From Paracyclopina nana (taxonomy: Eukaryota > Arthropoda > Copepoda > Cyclopoida > Cyclopettidae), in assembly GCA_019096065.1 (NCBI GenBank), contig JAGUCH010000004.1, forward strand, positions 6,696,001-6,760,000: 64,000 bases of DNA, written 5' to 3'. The stretch's first letter is position 1. Each line of letters begins with the position of its first letter. Below are positions 29,077-38,496 of this stretch, one piece after another. The notes below the pieces were generated by a model. That model was not told the DNA's origin, searched no databases, and saw only the letters and a list, made by a program, of their open reading frames with translations. Both the position numbers and the translations under genes were made by a program.

Positions 29077-29214
29077 ATTTCATAAGCAAATGGCTAGAAT
29101 GGCAAAGAAAGGAGATATAGAGTGCCAAACTTTGTTTTAAATAGCCACAAATATTTTGCTACTTGATAAATTGTATCTCCTTTCTTAGTCATCCTAGCAC
29201 TTTGCTTATGAAAT
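29077..29214. repeat. 138-bp imperfect hairpin
   Basis: ATTTCATAAGC then AAGAAAGGAGATA in the left arm are complemented in reverse order by TATCTCCTTTCTTAGT then GCTTATGAAAT in the right arm. MITE-like; no coding potential. Confidence 0.55.
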
Positions 29215-29300
29215 CAAAAAAGTTGGAATACATGATAATTCTGAGCAGTGTTTCTTCTAATTTATGGTCGGAATTATTGATAATTCGGAGCAGTGTTTTT

Positions 29301-29760
29301 TCTAATTTATAGTCCCACCATGTATTTTTGTCCCACCATCAACTATTGAACTAAGCATGATTTCTCCTGGACATGTTGTCCCACCTTGATTATATAACTT
29401 TTAATCCCACCATTTTATTTTTGTCCCACCTTCCATATTGTCCCACCTTGATTTTTCTGTGACCTTCTCACTCCACATTTTGCGTCTCACCATATTCTTT
29501 GTCATACCATTACTTTTAATCACCCCATTTTATTTCTGTCTCACTTTCCGTTTTGCCCCACCTTGATTTTTCTGAGACCTTATCACACCACATTTTGTGT
29601 CACACCGTATTATGTGTGCCACCATTATATTTTAGTCAATTTTGAGTGGGATTAAAAGTCATGGTGGGACACATTTGATCCCACCATTATGTTTAGTCTC
29701 TCCCTCTCCACTCCATGTTTTGTGTCTCACCATATTAGGTGCATGATACCAATATAACGA
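29301..29760. repeat. Degenerate TCCCACC-motif minisatellite
   Basis: TCCCACC (mostly GTCCCACCA or GTCCCACCTT) occurs at least six times between about 29312 and 29690, separated by T-rich tracts of 10-40 bp. Decayed relatives (TCTCACCATATT, TCACACCATT) fill the spaces. The period is irregular. Confidence 0.5.
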
Positions 29761-30078
29761 AGTGGTAATCTGAGCTAGGAGTTTTTCAAAATTTTATGCT
29801 ATGGGAAGCCATAGGCCAGGATTTTAAAATTAACACCAAGCGAGTCCTCGTGAAATAAGCGTTCCGAATATGTGCAACTTTTGGGTGGTTGACAAGAACT
29901 CTACCAGGTCAATGAGAGTTTTAAGATGACAAGAAGTGAGTAAAATAAAAATTACAATACATTTTTACTCATTTACCACATAAAAATATCATGATCATCT
30001 ACAAATCATGCCTTGGCCTTGGTTAAAAAATCGGTGACTTAAATCAATTAAATTGAATATAATAAAATTGTGTTTAAA

Positions 30079-30099
30079 TTTCCCGCCAAATGACAGCTG
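30079..30099 (+). promoter_or_regulatory. E2F-like site plus CAGCTG before LAMTOR2
   Basis: TTTCCCGCC at 30079-30087 is followed by CAGCTG at 30094-30099, about 165 bp before the LAMTOR2 start. The same two motifs recur before KCTD and before the mannose-6-phosphate receptor gene. Confidence 0.45.
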
Positions 30100-30261
30100 T
30101 CGCCCGTGCACGCAGCACGCTCGTGCAAAATCATAACAAAATCCTGTGACTCCTATTTTGAGTGCAAGAAACATGTAAAGAAGATTTGTGGGCGTATTCA
30201 GCAACCTCCAAGTCTCACATTACTCGTGCTGAAAGACAATTTCAAATATTTAACGGACAAG

Positions 30262-30726
30262 ATGACGATGTTATGCCCGTCCGCGTTGAAGGCCCTGCTG
30301 AACCAAGCAAACACCGGAGGTGTTGACAGTACGCTTCTAATTGATCGTGATGGCTCAGTGATGGCTCATTCAGGCTCAACCTCGGAGCGTCACGCCATGA
30401 TCACTGCAGCCGTGGCTTCAAACACGTGGGGAGCTTACGAAAAAGCTGGAAAAGAAGCCAACCTCACGACGAGCCCGTCAAAAACGCCCACCAGACGGGT
30501 CGATCCCAATGCTGGAGATGTCATCAAAGAGTCCTCCTCCCTCAAGCATATCATAATGGACTGCGAGCTCGGCCGGGCTGGAATAGCCCTGGTTCCTTGT
30601 ACAGACTATATCGTCTGCATGTTTGCCGATCCCTCTTGCGAAATTGGCCTGTTGAAGAAGAAACTTGTCACTCTTGTGGAGTACTTGGAGGAGCCCCTTG
30701 GCCGGCTACCTCATGAGGATGCTTAG
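30262..30726 (+). CDS. LAMTOR2: Ragulator subunit LAMTOR2 (p14, roadblock fold)
   Basis: An intronless 154-aa frame; vertebrate LAMTOR2 is 125 aa. It pairs with LAMTOR3 in the Ragulator scaffold that tethers Rag GTPases and mTORC1 to lysosomes. Diagnostic segments: ALLNQANTGGVDSTLLIDRD, VASNTWGAYEKAG, HIIMDCELGRAGIALV and VEYLEEPL. About 25 extra residues, rich in Thr, Ser and Pro, sit between the roadblock helix and the next strand. The frame is open 52 codons further upstream, but the ATG at 30262 gives the family N-terminus. USB1 starts 87 bp downstream on the same strand, and an AATAAA lies just after the stop; together they look like the first gene of an operon. Confidence 0.93.
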   Translation: MTMLCPSALKALLNQANTGGVDSTLLIDRDGSVMAHSGSTSERHAMITAAVASNTWGAYEKAGKEANLTTSPSKTPTRRVDPNAGDVIKESSSLKHIIMDCELGRAGIALVPCTDYIVCMFADPSCEIGLLKKKLVTLVEYLEEPLGRLPHEDA

Positions 30727-30813
30727 GACCGTGATGTTTAACAATAAATGACCAGCAATTTATCAATAATAGTAACCACCATTTTGTTTTCAAATTATTC
30801 GCACTTTTCAGGC
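30727..30813 (+). promoter_or_regulatory. LAMTOR2-USB1 intercistronic region with splice acceptor
   Basis: 87 bp. AATAAA lies near 30743, then a pyrimidine-rich tract ends in CGCACTTTTCAG|GC directly before the USB1 ATG. There is no matching upstream donor in the gap, so this is a candidate spliced-leader trans-splice acceptor. Confidence 0.5.
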
Positions 30814-31566
30814 ATGAGCAATGGGCTGGCTTTATTAGCCAATTACGAAAATAGCAGCGAAGAAGAAGAAGAAGTCATAATTCCTGCCAAAAAGAAAAAA
30901 TTACCAAATCCTATTAAGGAAATTAGCGTTGGTGATGAAGACTGCAAGGAGTTACCTGAAACTGATGATCCAAGTTTGCATGATTTTCGTGTAAGAAGTT
31001 TTCCTCACGTGAGAGGAAACTGGGCAAGTTTTGTCTATGTTGACCCCTTGAATGTTGATTTCAGCATCATTCAGCAAGGCCTTATAGACTATCTCAAGGG
31101 TGAACAGATTGATGCTAAAGCTATTACTAACCCTCATTTAAGCATAAGTCGAGTTGTCACCCTGCAGTATCATTGGATATCCAGTTTCACTAGCGGCCTT
31201 CAGGAAAAACTTGGAGCTCGACTTAAGCCCTTCCGGCTAAGATTTGGCCCTTTGCTAAAAATCCTGGTGAACGAAGAAGCAACTCGTACTTTCATATCCA
31301 TCGAAGTGCAAGAAAACCGAAGCCTACTGGAGGCTGTACAGTGCTGTGACGAGTCTCTGACAGAGTTCAACAAAGAGCCCTTTTACAGCCCTCCTGAGTT
31401 CCACATCAGTCTTCTTTGGTGCTTGAACGACCAGAGGTCATCATTAACCAAGGTTGATCTTCAGAAAAAGGCTCGGCAATTTCTCGAAAGCTTGGACGAC
31501 AATACCTTTGAAGTGTCAAAGGTCAACTGTAAAGTGGGCAACAAGTTATTTGCTCTCACTTTGTAG
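30814..31566 (+). CDS. USB1: U6 snRNA 3'-end exonuclease USB1
   Basis: An intronless 250-aa frame. USB1 is a 2H phosphodiesterase that trims and seals the oligo(U) tail of U6 snRNA with a 2',3'-cyclic phosphate. Both catalytic tetrapeptides are present: HLSIS (His near residue 108) and HISLL (His near residue 197). The family segment RSFPHVRGNWASFVYV precedes them, and VNCKVGNKLFALTL ends the protein. The start at 30814 follows the splice-acceptor-like TTTTCAG. The stop TAG is followed after only two bases by the ATG of RPP38, so both are almost certainly on one transcript; both products act on small nuclear or nucleolar RNAs. Confidence 0.93.
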   Translation: MSNGLALLANYENSSEEEEEVIIPAKKKKLPNPIKEISVGDEDCKELPETDDPSLHDFRVRSFPHVRGNWASFVYVDPLNVDFSIIQQGLIDYLKGEQIDAKAITNPHLSISRVVTLQYHWISSFTSGLQEKLGARLKPFRLRFGPLLKILVNEEATRTFISIEVQENRSLLEAVQCCDESLTEFNKEPFYSPPEFHISLLWCLNDQRSSLTKVDLQKKARQFLESLDDNTFEVSKVNCKVGNKLFALTL

Positions 31567-31568
31567 CA

Positions 31569-32423
31569 ATGGCGAAAAAAGGCAAGAAAACTAGGCTAGT
31601 ATTGGCCAACCCTCTGGCAGCTTCAGGACCAGCTCCAAATGAAGCGCAAAAGACCGAACTGAAAAGTTTGATCAAGGAAAAGCTCTCAAGAGTATTCCCG
31701 ATTTCTCAGATCTCAAGTGCAGAAATAATTTCTCAATTAGACGAAGCATCAAAAGCTGACCTCTTCAAACTATCCCGCCTTGAACGTGGCCCGAAATTGA
31801 AAGAAATGAAGCGTTTGAAACGTGAAGAGCTGAATGCTTCACAAAATCTGTTGCCAAAAGAGTACAAAAATGGGATCATTTTAGGTCTAAGAAGAACTCT
31901 AAAAGGACTAGAAAAGAAAACTATCAAAGGTGTTTTGTACGACTCTGATTCGAATATTGAAGCCCTTAAATGCTTGTTTGACAAGGGGGAAATTCCTATG
32001 GTAGCATTGCCAGGACTGTCACTTGTTACAAGGGAGGCTGTGGGCTTTCCTGCCTTGTGCATCAGTTTTCCGAAGCTAGTCTCTGACGAAAAAATTGCAG
32101 CGCATTACCAGCCTATTTTTGATTCCATTGCCAACTCAGGAAAACCCCAGCCAGTTCAACCTCCCATTGAGCAGAAAGAGCTCACTGCTGAACCTGTCAG
32201 GAAAAAAGCTCCTCGAAAAGGGGCTTTTAAATGTCCTGCAATTACCGTCCTAAAAAGAGAAAGCAAGCATGAGAGGGCTTTTGATCCAAATGAGCTCGCT
32301 AAGAAATGTCAAGATGATGATCCTTTCAAGGGAGATTTCATCAGTTTTGGCAGCTCGAGTAAACGGAAGACTTCAGAAAAGCCACAGAATGCTTATAAAC
32401 GCACCAGAATGGAAATACAGTGA
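31569..32423 (+). CDS. RPP38: Probable RNase P/MRP subunit p38 (L7Ae fold)
   Basis: An intronless 284-aa frame that starts 2 bp after the USB1 stop. RPP38 binds kink-turns in RNase P and RNase MRP RNA. The L7Ae-type core covers roughly residues 90-170: GIILGLRRTLKGLEKK, VLYDSDSN, then IPMVALPGLS and FPALCISFPKL, matching the alpha-beta sandwich order of the family. The basic N-terminus (MAKKGKKTR) and Lys-rich tail fit a nucleolar RNA-binding protein. The pairing with USB1 on one transcript supports an RNA-processing role. Another L7Ae-like protein is the main alternative. Confidence 0.75.
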   Translation: MAKKGKKTRLVLANPLAASGPAPNEAQKTELKSLIKEKLSRVFPISQISSAEIISQLDEASKADLFKLSRLERGPKLKEMKRLKREELNASQNLLPKEYKNGIILGLRRTLKGLEKKTIKGVLYDSDSNIEALKCLFDKGEIPMVALPGLSLVTREAVGFPALCISFPKLVSDEKIAAHYQPIFDSIANSGKPQPVQPPIEQKELTAEPVRKKAPRKGAFKCPAITVLKRESKHERAFDPNELAKKCQDDDPFKGDFISFGSSSKRKTSEKPQNAYKRTRMEIQ

Positions 32424-32441
32424 AAATATCCAAATTTGAAA

Positions 32442-32468
32442 TTTCGCGCCAATTTTCTTGATCAGCTG
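32442..32468 (+). promoter_or_regulatory. E2F-like site plus CAGCTG before the MPR-like gene
   Basis: TTTCGCGCC at 32442-32450 and CAGCTG at 32463-32468 are followed by TTTACGTCAAAA, 110 bp after RPP38 ends. Sharing these motifs with the LAMTOR2 and KCTD upstream regions suggests the receptor gene has its own promoter and is not the fourth gene of the upstream cluster. Confidence 0.4.
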
Positions 32469-32532
32469 TTTACGTCAAAATCTTGCGATGTAATTTCGAG
32501 GCTGCAACTTCAGTCACAAAAAAGTCGTTAAA

Positions 32533-35500
32533 ATGTCAGGGTTATACGTGTTTCTGGTCATTTTGGCCGTTGCCAAAGCAAACGCATCAATCTTGTCCAA
32601 TCCTAGTCAACTACCGAGCCCGGATCGATCGCAAGGATTTCGCGATATCGGCACCGGCCAAACGTTTTTCTGGCACTTTTCTCCGGCCTCGCAAAAACTC
32701 TCGCCTCTTTGTAACAATACCAATGCTGTGCTCTGCGTAGTTAAAGATGGACAAGTGCTGGTCTCAAATGGAGGTTTGCTACAAAATGTAACGGAAAAAC
32801 AAGAATCGCAAGACCACGTGAGTCTCACGTTCGAAAATGGCCAAGAATGTGGCAACAACATGAAGAAGTACAAGACGAGGTTTGACTTTTTCTGTCCTGG
32901 CGAAGACTCGGAAATTGAAGAGAAGTTTATGTTTGCCAAGACGGGAGATCCGTGTGTACTGAATATTTTCGTGTGGCATTCTCTGTCAATGTGTGGAAAA
33001 GCTGATCGCTCTGGGTGCATCGTGGAAACGCCTGATTATCGACTAGATTTGGCAGCATTGGCCAATGAGAAGCTTTATGACGTTTTCTCAGATGACAAGT
33101 CCAGACATTTCGAGCTTAATATTTGCCGAGGTGTTAAAGGATCCACCAACAAGTGTCCTGATGGGGCCGCATTATGTGAAATCACCTCTCCTACACCATC
33201 TGTCATCATTAACGGAAATTGGAACACTTCCACCTCCTATAATACAACGTCGCATGACATAACATTGAATTATGTGTCCTCTGGTAGCCTGGTGGCCATC
33301 ACTATTGTCTGTGCGGACGATTCTAATAAGGACACCTTTATTCAATTCACTGGTCAAGATGAGAAGCAAGTTTACTCGTTCCTAGTGCATTCCAAATTTG
33401 CTTGCACTTCATCACCTCAAAATTGTCAGATTGTGGATCCAGTTTCCAAGTCAGTTTATGATTTGTCAGCACTAAGAGCTTCCTACGAAGATTGGGTTGC
33501 TTATGATACCCGACCTGAAATGAAGATGAGAGAATATCACTTGTCCGTTTGCAAACCAGTCTCTCCTGCACTGAGCTTTCAGTGTCCAGGCCAGAAGACT
33601 GGGATTTGCATGGCCAATAAGAAGACACACGAGTCTTCTAGCTTGGGACAGGTATCGAGCATGAAAATGGAATTGAAAGACGATAATGTTGTGATGCTGC
33701 GATATGAGGACGGGTCAAGCTGCAATTCCAAGAACAACTACAGCTCGCAAATAATTTTTAGGTGCAGCAGTGAAGACACTGGGCCAAAGTTTTATGACAG
33801 CCTTGATGACTGCTCTTACATCTTTGAATGGCGTACGCCCGAAGCATGTCCTAAGAAAGCTCTGCAATCGAAAGGGTGTACAGTTCGAGACTCCTTCTTT
33901 GGTCACACCTTCAACATATCTGGCTTACGCACTGTCGAAAAAGACATGAATGTTGGCAATTACTCCTTAAATGTCTGCGGTGGTTTAGTCACGAGCTCTT
34001 GCGGAAATGGGGCTGCAATTTGCTTGGGCTCCCAGAAAATGCTGGCATCTGCATCCACCGAAACCCTAACCTACAATGATGGGAAAATGACCCTTTCTTA
34101 TGATGGAGGCAGTTGCTCTGGAAGTTCCAAATATACTACCAAGATGTATCTGGAGTGCAGCCACTCTGACGATGCTACTCTACCAGAATTGGCCTTTGTT
34201 GAAAATTGCAATTATGGTTTTGTGTGGAAGACCAAACAAGCTTGCCCTCCTTATGATGAGATGGATTGTACTGTAGCAGATGAAAATGGTGAAATCTTTG
34301 ACTTTTCCCCTTTGGCATTGGCTGACACTAACTACGATGTTCCCATGGGACCTGGTGGCGACACGATTGTATTAAATGTGTGCAAGTCTCTTGTTCACTC
34401 GACTTCGTCTAAATGTCCCTACAGGTCTTCAGCCTGTCGAGTGACGAAAAGTCCCAAGGGAGGGGTGTCATTTTCCAACCTAGGCGAGGTGGTTGAACGA
34501 CCTTATCTTGATGAACACAATCGGCTTGTCATTAAGTACTCAAATGGTGGCCTTTGCAAGGAGCCAGGAACTGATGAGTCACACATTTCCACCAAAATCA
34601 TTTTCAAGTAAGTGTTTTGAAACTTTGCGCAAAGAACTGAAGAGGATGTTCGATTTTTTACAGCTGCCGCAAAGATAAAAAGGATTCAAATCCTATTTAT
34701 GTTGAGAAAATTGGCTGCACCTACATCTTTTGGTGGGATCATTACCTGGCTTGCCCCAAAAATTTCTCTGTCACCGAGGATAGTTGCATGGTCAAGGATG
34801 ACTTGACTGGAACCACCTACGACCTTAGACCACTTAAGAACGTAACCTCTGGGCTTTCGACGGTTGACAAATCTGGAAACACTTACCATCTGCAAATTTG
34901 CTCTCATCTGAGAGACGAAACACTATCAAAGAAATGCGGGTCCACATCAACAGCATGCAAAGTTGATGCCTCTGGCCATTATGATAGCATTGGAATGATG
35001 AACGATAGGTTAACCATACAAAATAGCGAGCCTGTGCTTCACTACGACAACGGAAACTTGCATACTACCGTTCACTTCAAATGTGCTCCTATCCAGTCTA
35101 TACACGAAGGAAAATTGGTCCTGTTGGAGCAAGTGAAAAATCATTACTATTTCGAATACTTCACCACTTTGGCCTGTCCTTTCACCGTCTCTTGCGAGGC
35201 AGTGAACGAGCTGTCAACCTCGGACGAGCTGTCTTACGATCTCTCTGGATTGAAAAACTTTGACAGTGACATTGCAACAACGAATGGAGCCGAATCGTTG
35301 CTATTCAGTGTTTGCAAGCCACTTCTGTCTAAGAATGAGAATCATGACTGTCCCTATGGATCTGCAATCTGCTCCATCAACAACACCACTAAGGTGATTT
35401 AATTTCTATGAAAAGAGGGTTTTTCTCATAATCGTTAGCCTTTCACAGGAAATACGAGGGTATGGCGTTGCAGTTGACCCACCATATGTTAAGCAAGATT

Positions 35501-36480
35501 TGGAGGTAGTTCTCAATTATGAAGGTGGATCCATGTGCAAAAAGGATAAGAACATCCGATACAACTCGACGATTAGGTTCTTGTGTAACCCAACCGTGTT
35601 TCCTGGTCATCCCATTCAAGGTCAGTTTTTTCACTTGTTGCGTAAAGCAATTATTTCGCAACACACACTTATGCTTATAGATACTCCCTCTACGTCACAT
35701 GATGGCTGCCATCATAGCTACAAGTGGGAGACTATGCTAGCCTGTCCTAATGCATCATCGTTGAAGAACTATGACACGACCAGCGACTGCAGAATTTTCC
35801 ACGAACCCTTTCATGCCTACCTCTCGCTACATGGCCTAAAATCTGCCGAAGATCGAGTTATCAAGCAGGACGATCTCACTTTCTATGTGCAGCCTTGTGG
35901 CGTTGCCAGCCATTGTAACGGAACCATTTGCTTGAATGATGGTGCCAAAGCCTTATCCCTTGGAAAGTTGTCCACTTCCCAATTTCTTTTCGATGAAGAG
36001 GAGCTCAGGGTACAATACGAGCTAGGAGACAAGTGCATCTCTGATGCATTCACGTACTCGTCTGAGATCCGATTTGTGTGCGACCGAAATGCAAACAGTG
36101 AGAACATTGAAATCCTGGACGTATTGCCTTGCCACTATATCATAAAATGGACCTCTCACACCATTTGCCAATCTTTTACCAAAAAGCCATCAACGTCATC
36201 ATCTGTCACAAATGAGGACAGAGCTTCCAATTCTGGTGGCTCTTCTACGCTATTCGGTGTCGTCGTCACTGTCTTGCTCGTTGCTCTCGTTGGCTTTGTG
36301 CTGTACTTTAAGCCCCAAAACCGAGAGAGAGCTCACGATGCCCTGAGTTGGCTGAAAACTTCAATTTGCCGTCGCAGGCGTCGTCGCGATGACCATAGCT
36401 TCCTAATTGAATCGAACGTCAACATTCCCACTTTTGGAAGCCTCGAAGTTGATGATGATGAGGATCTCATTATTGCTTAA
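32533..36480 (+). CDS. IGF2R: Cation-independent mannose-6-phosphate-receptor-like protein
   Basis: Four exons (32533-34607, 34664-35393, 35449-35620, 35681-36480) join in phase to 1258 aa. A signal peptide (LYVFLVILAVAKANA) precedes about eight repeats of roughly 145 aa of the MPR/MRH type. Each repeat carries an aromatic-W-x(4)-AC-type strand (FEWRTPEACP, FVWKTKQACP, FWWDHYLACP, YKWETMLACP) and a (Y/F)DLS.L strand. A single membrane helix (LFGVVVTVLLVALVGFVLYF) and a tail of about 55 residues follow. The protein ends EVDDDEDLIIA, an acidic-cluster dileucine-type signal like that of vertebrate MPRs, which binds GGA adaptors. It probably sorts lysosomal enzymes, as does Drosophila LERP. Whether any repeat binds mannose 6-phosphate is not established. 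Confidence 0.88.
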
Positions 36481-36879
36481 AATCGGCATTATATCAAAAG
36501 TTACATTCCCACCAAGAGCTAATCTACACTTTTTATTGTGATAACCGCTTTTAACAGAAAAAAACATTCTTCTATATCCCATTATGAATAAACGTGCGAC
36601 TCCAAACATCATTAGTATGATCAATCGTATATTTCAAAAACAACATCTGAAAAAAACCTCATTGTAGTTTGTAGCTCTCTATCATCATCATTGATATGGT
36701 TTCGCAGTAGTGAAAATTGGGGCCAAAAACACATTTTTGACAACTGTACTACGATACACTTCAGCAAAATATATAAAGTTTATCATCTCGATCACTATTC
36801 TTTTCTGCCTGAATGAATAATTAATATGCTTAAAAGCATTGGAAAACATTCCATCCCAATTGCACCAGGATCGGATAAA
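36481..36879. other. Convergent 3' regions, no gene
   Basis: 399 AT-rich bases between two convergent stop codons, with AATAAA-type signals (for example GAATAAAC near 36586). Nothing else is seen. Confidence 0.5.
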
Positions 36880-38496
36880 TTAACTGTGAGGAGAACTGTG
36901 AGAAATCGACTGCTTCGGTTCTTTGAGCCATTTTGTCAGCACGTACACAGTCAATTCGTAGGTGGACATCATGATGGCCGTGTTCGGAATTTGTCGAATC
37001 AGCTGCGTGCAAAGTCCTCTGTAAAGGCCTTGTCGGCCTTCATTTCTGTACACAGCACCAATGGTCTGCCAAAAGGATCGATAAATAGATCCCTCTTCCC
37101 TTAACCTAGTGCGAGCCACTTCTGCAACAAAAGCAAAAATATCCACTGATGATTTAGGTCTGAGTGAAAAGGCTAAAATCAACTCACCATGTGGATAAGC
37201 CACAATTGTCGCGCAAGTCTTGGAGCACGCCCCGCACAACATGAAGCCAGCAAAGTCGATGAACGTTTTGTCGTCGCTTTTGTGCTTGTTTTGCATTTGA
37301 GCAAGCCTCTTCTTGAGATTTTCGTAAATTACAAAATGTATAACCGTCTCACTTATACCCCAGTACGAAGCTGTCACGCCTTTCCAAAATCCTCGTATTC
37401 CCTAAGGGCGAAGAAAATAAGCGATGAAGCATGATTTGGGTCTGAGTCAATTAAGCCTTACAAGCTCGTTGTGAATCTTCAAAATACACTTTCTAATGCT
37501 GAGGGATTTCGTTCCTGAAGAACGATCCAGTTGAAGCCGAGTCTTGATCAGCCAAATGGGGTTAGTGAGCGTTGAGGCTGTAAAACCTGAAACGGGAAAA
37601 AACAGAAGCCATTCAATGATAATGAACACTACCAATACTTTATGCAATCAATAACAGATATATCTATTACCGGCTGAGGCTGCTGAGGTCACGTGAACAA
37701 ACGGCGTGTCACGGTTTGCTTTGGGTAGAGAAGCATTGATATTTCGTTTCGCCGTCGAATAAGCCCAAAAGTAAATGGCTCGGCTGGGAAACACTCCCAT
37801 TAAATTGGGCCCCAGGCCTTTAAAAAGGCCTGCCATTCCTTCGTTGCTGAAGATCAATCTAAAAGAGCAATAATGAATCTTTTGACAGATGAAATTTCCA
37901 TCAATGAAGCTTACTTAAGGCACTGGACCACACCGATTGATGGTGGTGGTTGTCTGGGTTGAACTGCACCGGATGCAGTAGATGATGACATCCATGCAAT
38001 TTGGGCTTGGCGTGCTATGAATGTTGAGTTTGACGACAACGACATGGAAGCTCTCGAATGCACGTTAGCCACGGGAACAGTGATTTGCATTGGACCACGC
38101 CGGTCAAACATTGTCCATTCTGGAGCTAGTGTTGCATGCCTCACTCCTGATGTGGTGTTGGCCACACTGGCAGTATTGGGCTTCATTGTGGATTTTCCAT
38201 TTCCCATCGAGTCCCCTGATCCGTTGCCAGGCTTGGACGAGTCAAAGCCAGAGTTGGACGACTGTAACCTGGTTTTGACAACTTCCAGAGGGCAAGTTAT
38301 TATAGCTCCCATCGTGCCACCAACACTAAAAAAGTTAAAAGTTGGATGAATAATTGAGGCAGCGTACTGCAAAGTTGCAAACTGCAGCCATGCAAGCAAC
38401 AAGTTGTAGCGAGCGTAGGAAATGAGCCAAAAGGAGCAGATATACTTTATTTCATTACCCTCCAGCGATGAGGTGAATAATTGTATCGGTCGACAT
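36880..38496 (-). CDS. SLC25A36: Mitochondrial pyrimidine nucleotide carrier (SLC25A33/36, Rim2)
   Basis: Six exons (38496-38459, 38325-37915, 37858-37671, 37586-37462, 37401-37188, 37121-36880) join in phase to 405 aa. This carrier exchanges pyrimidine nucleotides across the inner mitochondrial membrane and supports mtDNA maintenance. Three solute-carrier signatures are seen: [25 protein letters not shown], and [15 protein letters not shown]. Family-specific flanks include [21 protein letters not shown] and [16 protein letters not shown]. The first loop is expanded by about 100 Ser/Asn/Thr-rich residues between helices 1 and 2, longer than in vertebrate members (about 310 aa); Drosophila Rim2 is also enlarged there. 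The 12-codon first exon [13 protein letters not shown] is inferred from phase and helix 1. Confidence 0.9.

Larger units (their letters stand above)
27922..30261. other. Non-coding gap between GOLPH3 and LAMTOR2
   Basis: About 2.3 kb, AT-rich, with no supported gene. It contains a 138-bp hairpin and a cluster of TCCCACC motifs (both listed separately) and, at its right end, the putative LAMTOR2 promoter. Open frames here are short and low-complexity. Confidence 0.6.

Noticed and set aside
29301..29760. CRISPR-like array
   Set aside because: Short irregular motif, variable spacing, decayed copies and eukaryotic context.
30106..30261. 52-codon N-terminal extension of LAMTOR2
   Set aside because: The frame is simply open; family members begin at the MTMLCPSALKALL region, and the stretch abuts promoter-like motifs.
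32424..32532. MPR-like gene as fourth member of the LAMTOR2-USB1-RPP38 operon
   Set aside because: The 110-bp gap lacks a strong acceptor near the ATG and instead holds the E2F-like/CAGCTG/ACGTCA motifs seen at independent promoters.
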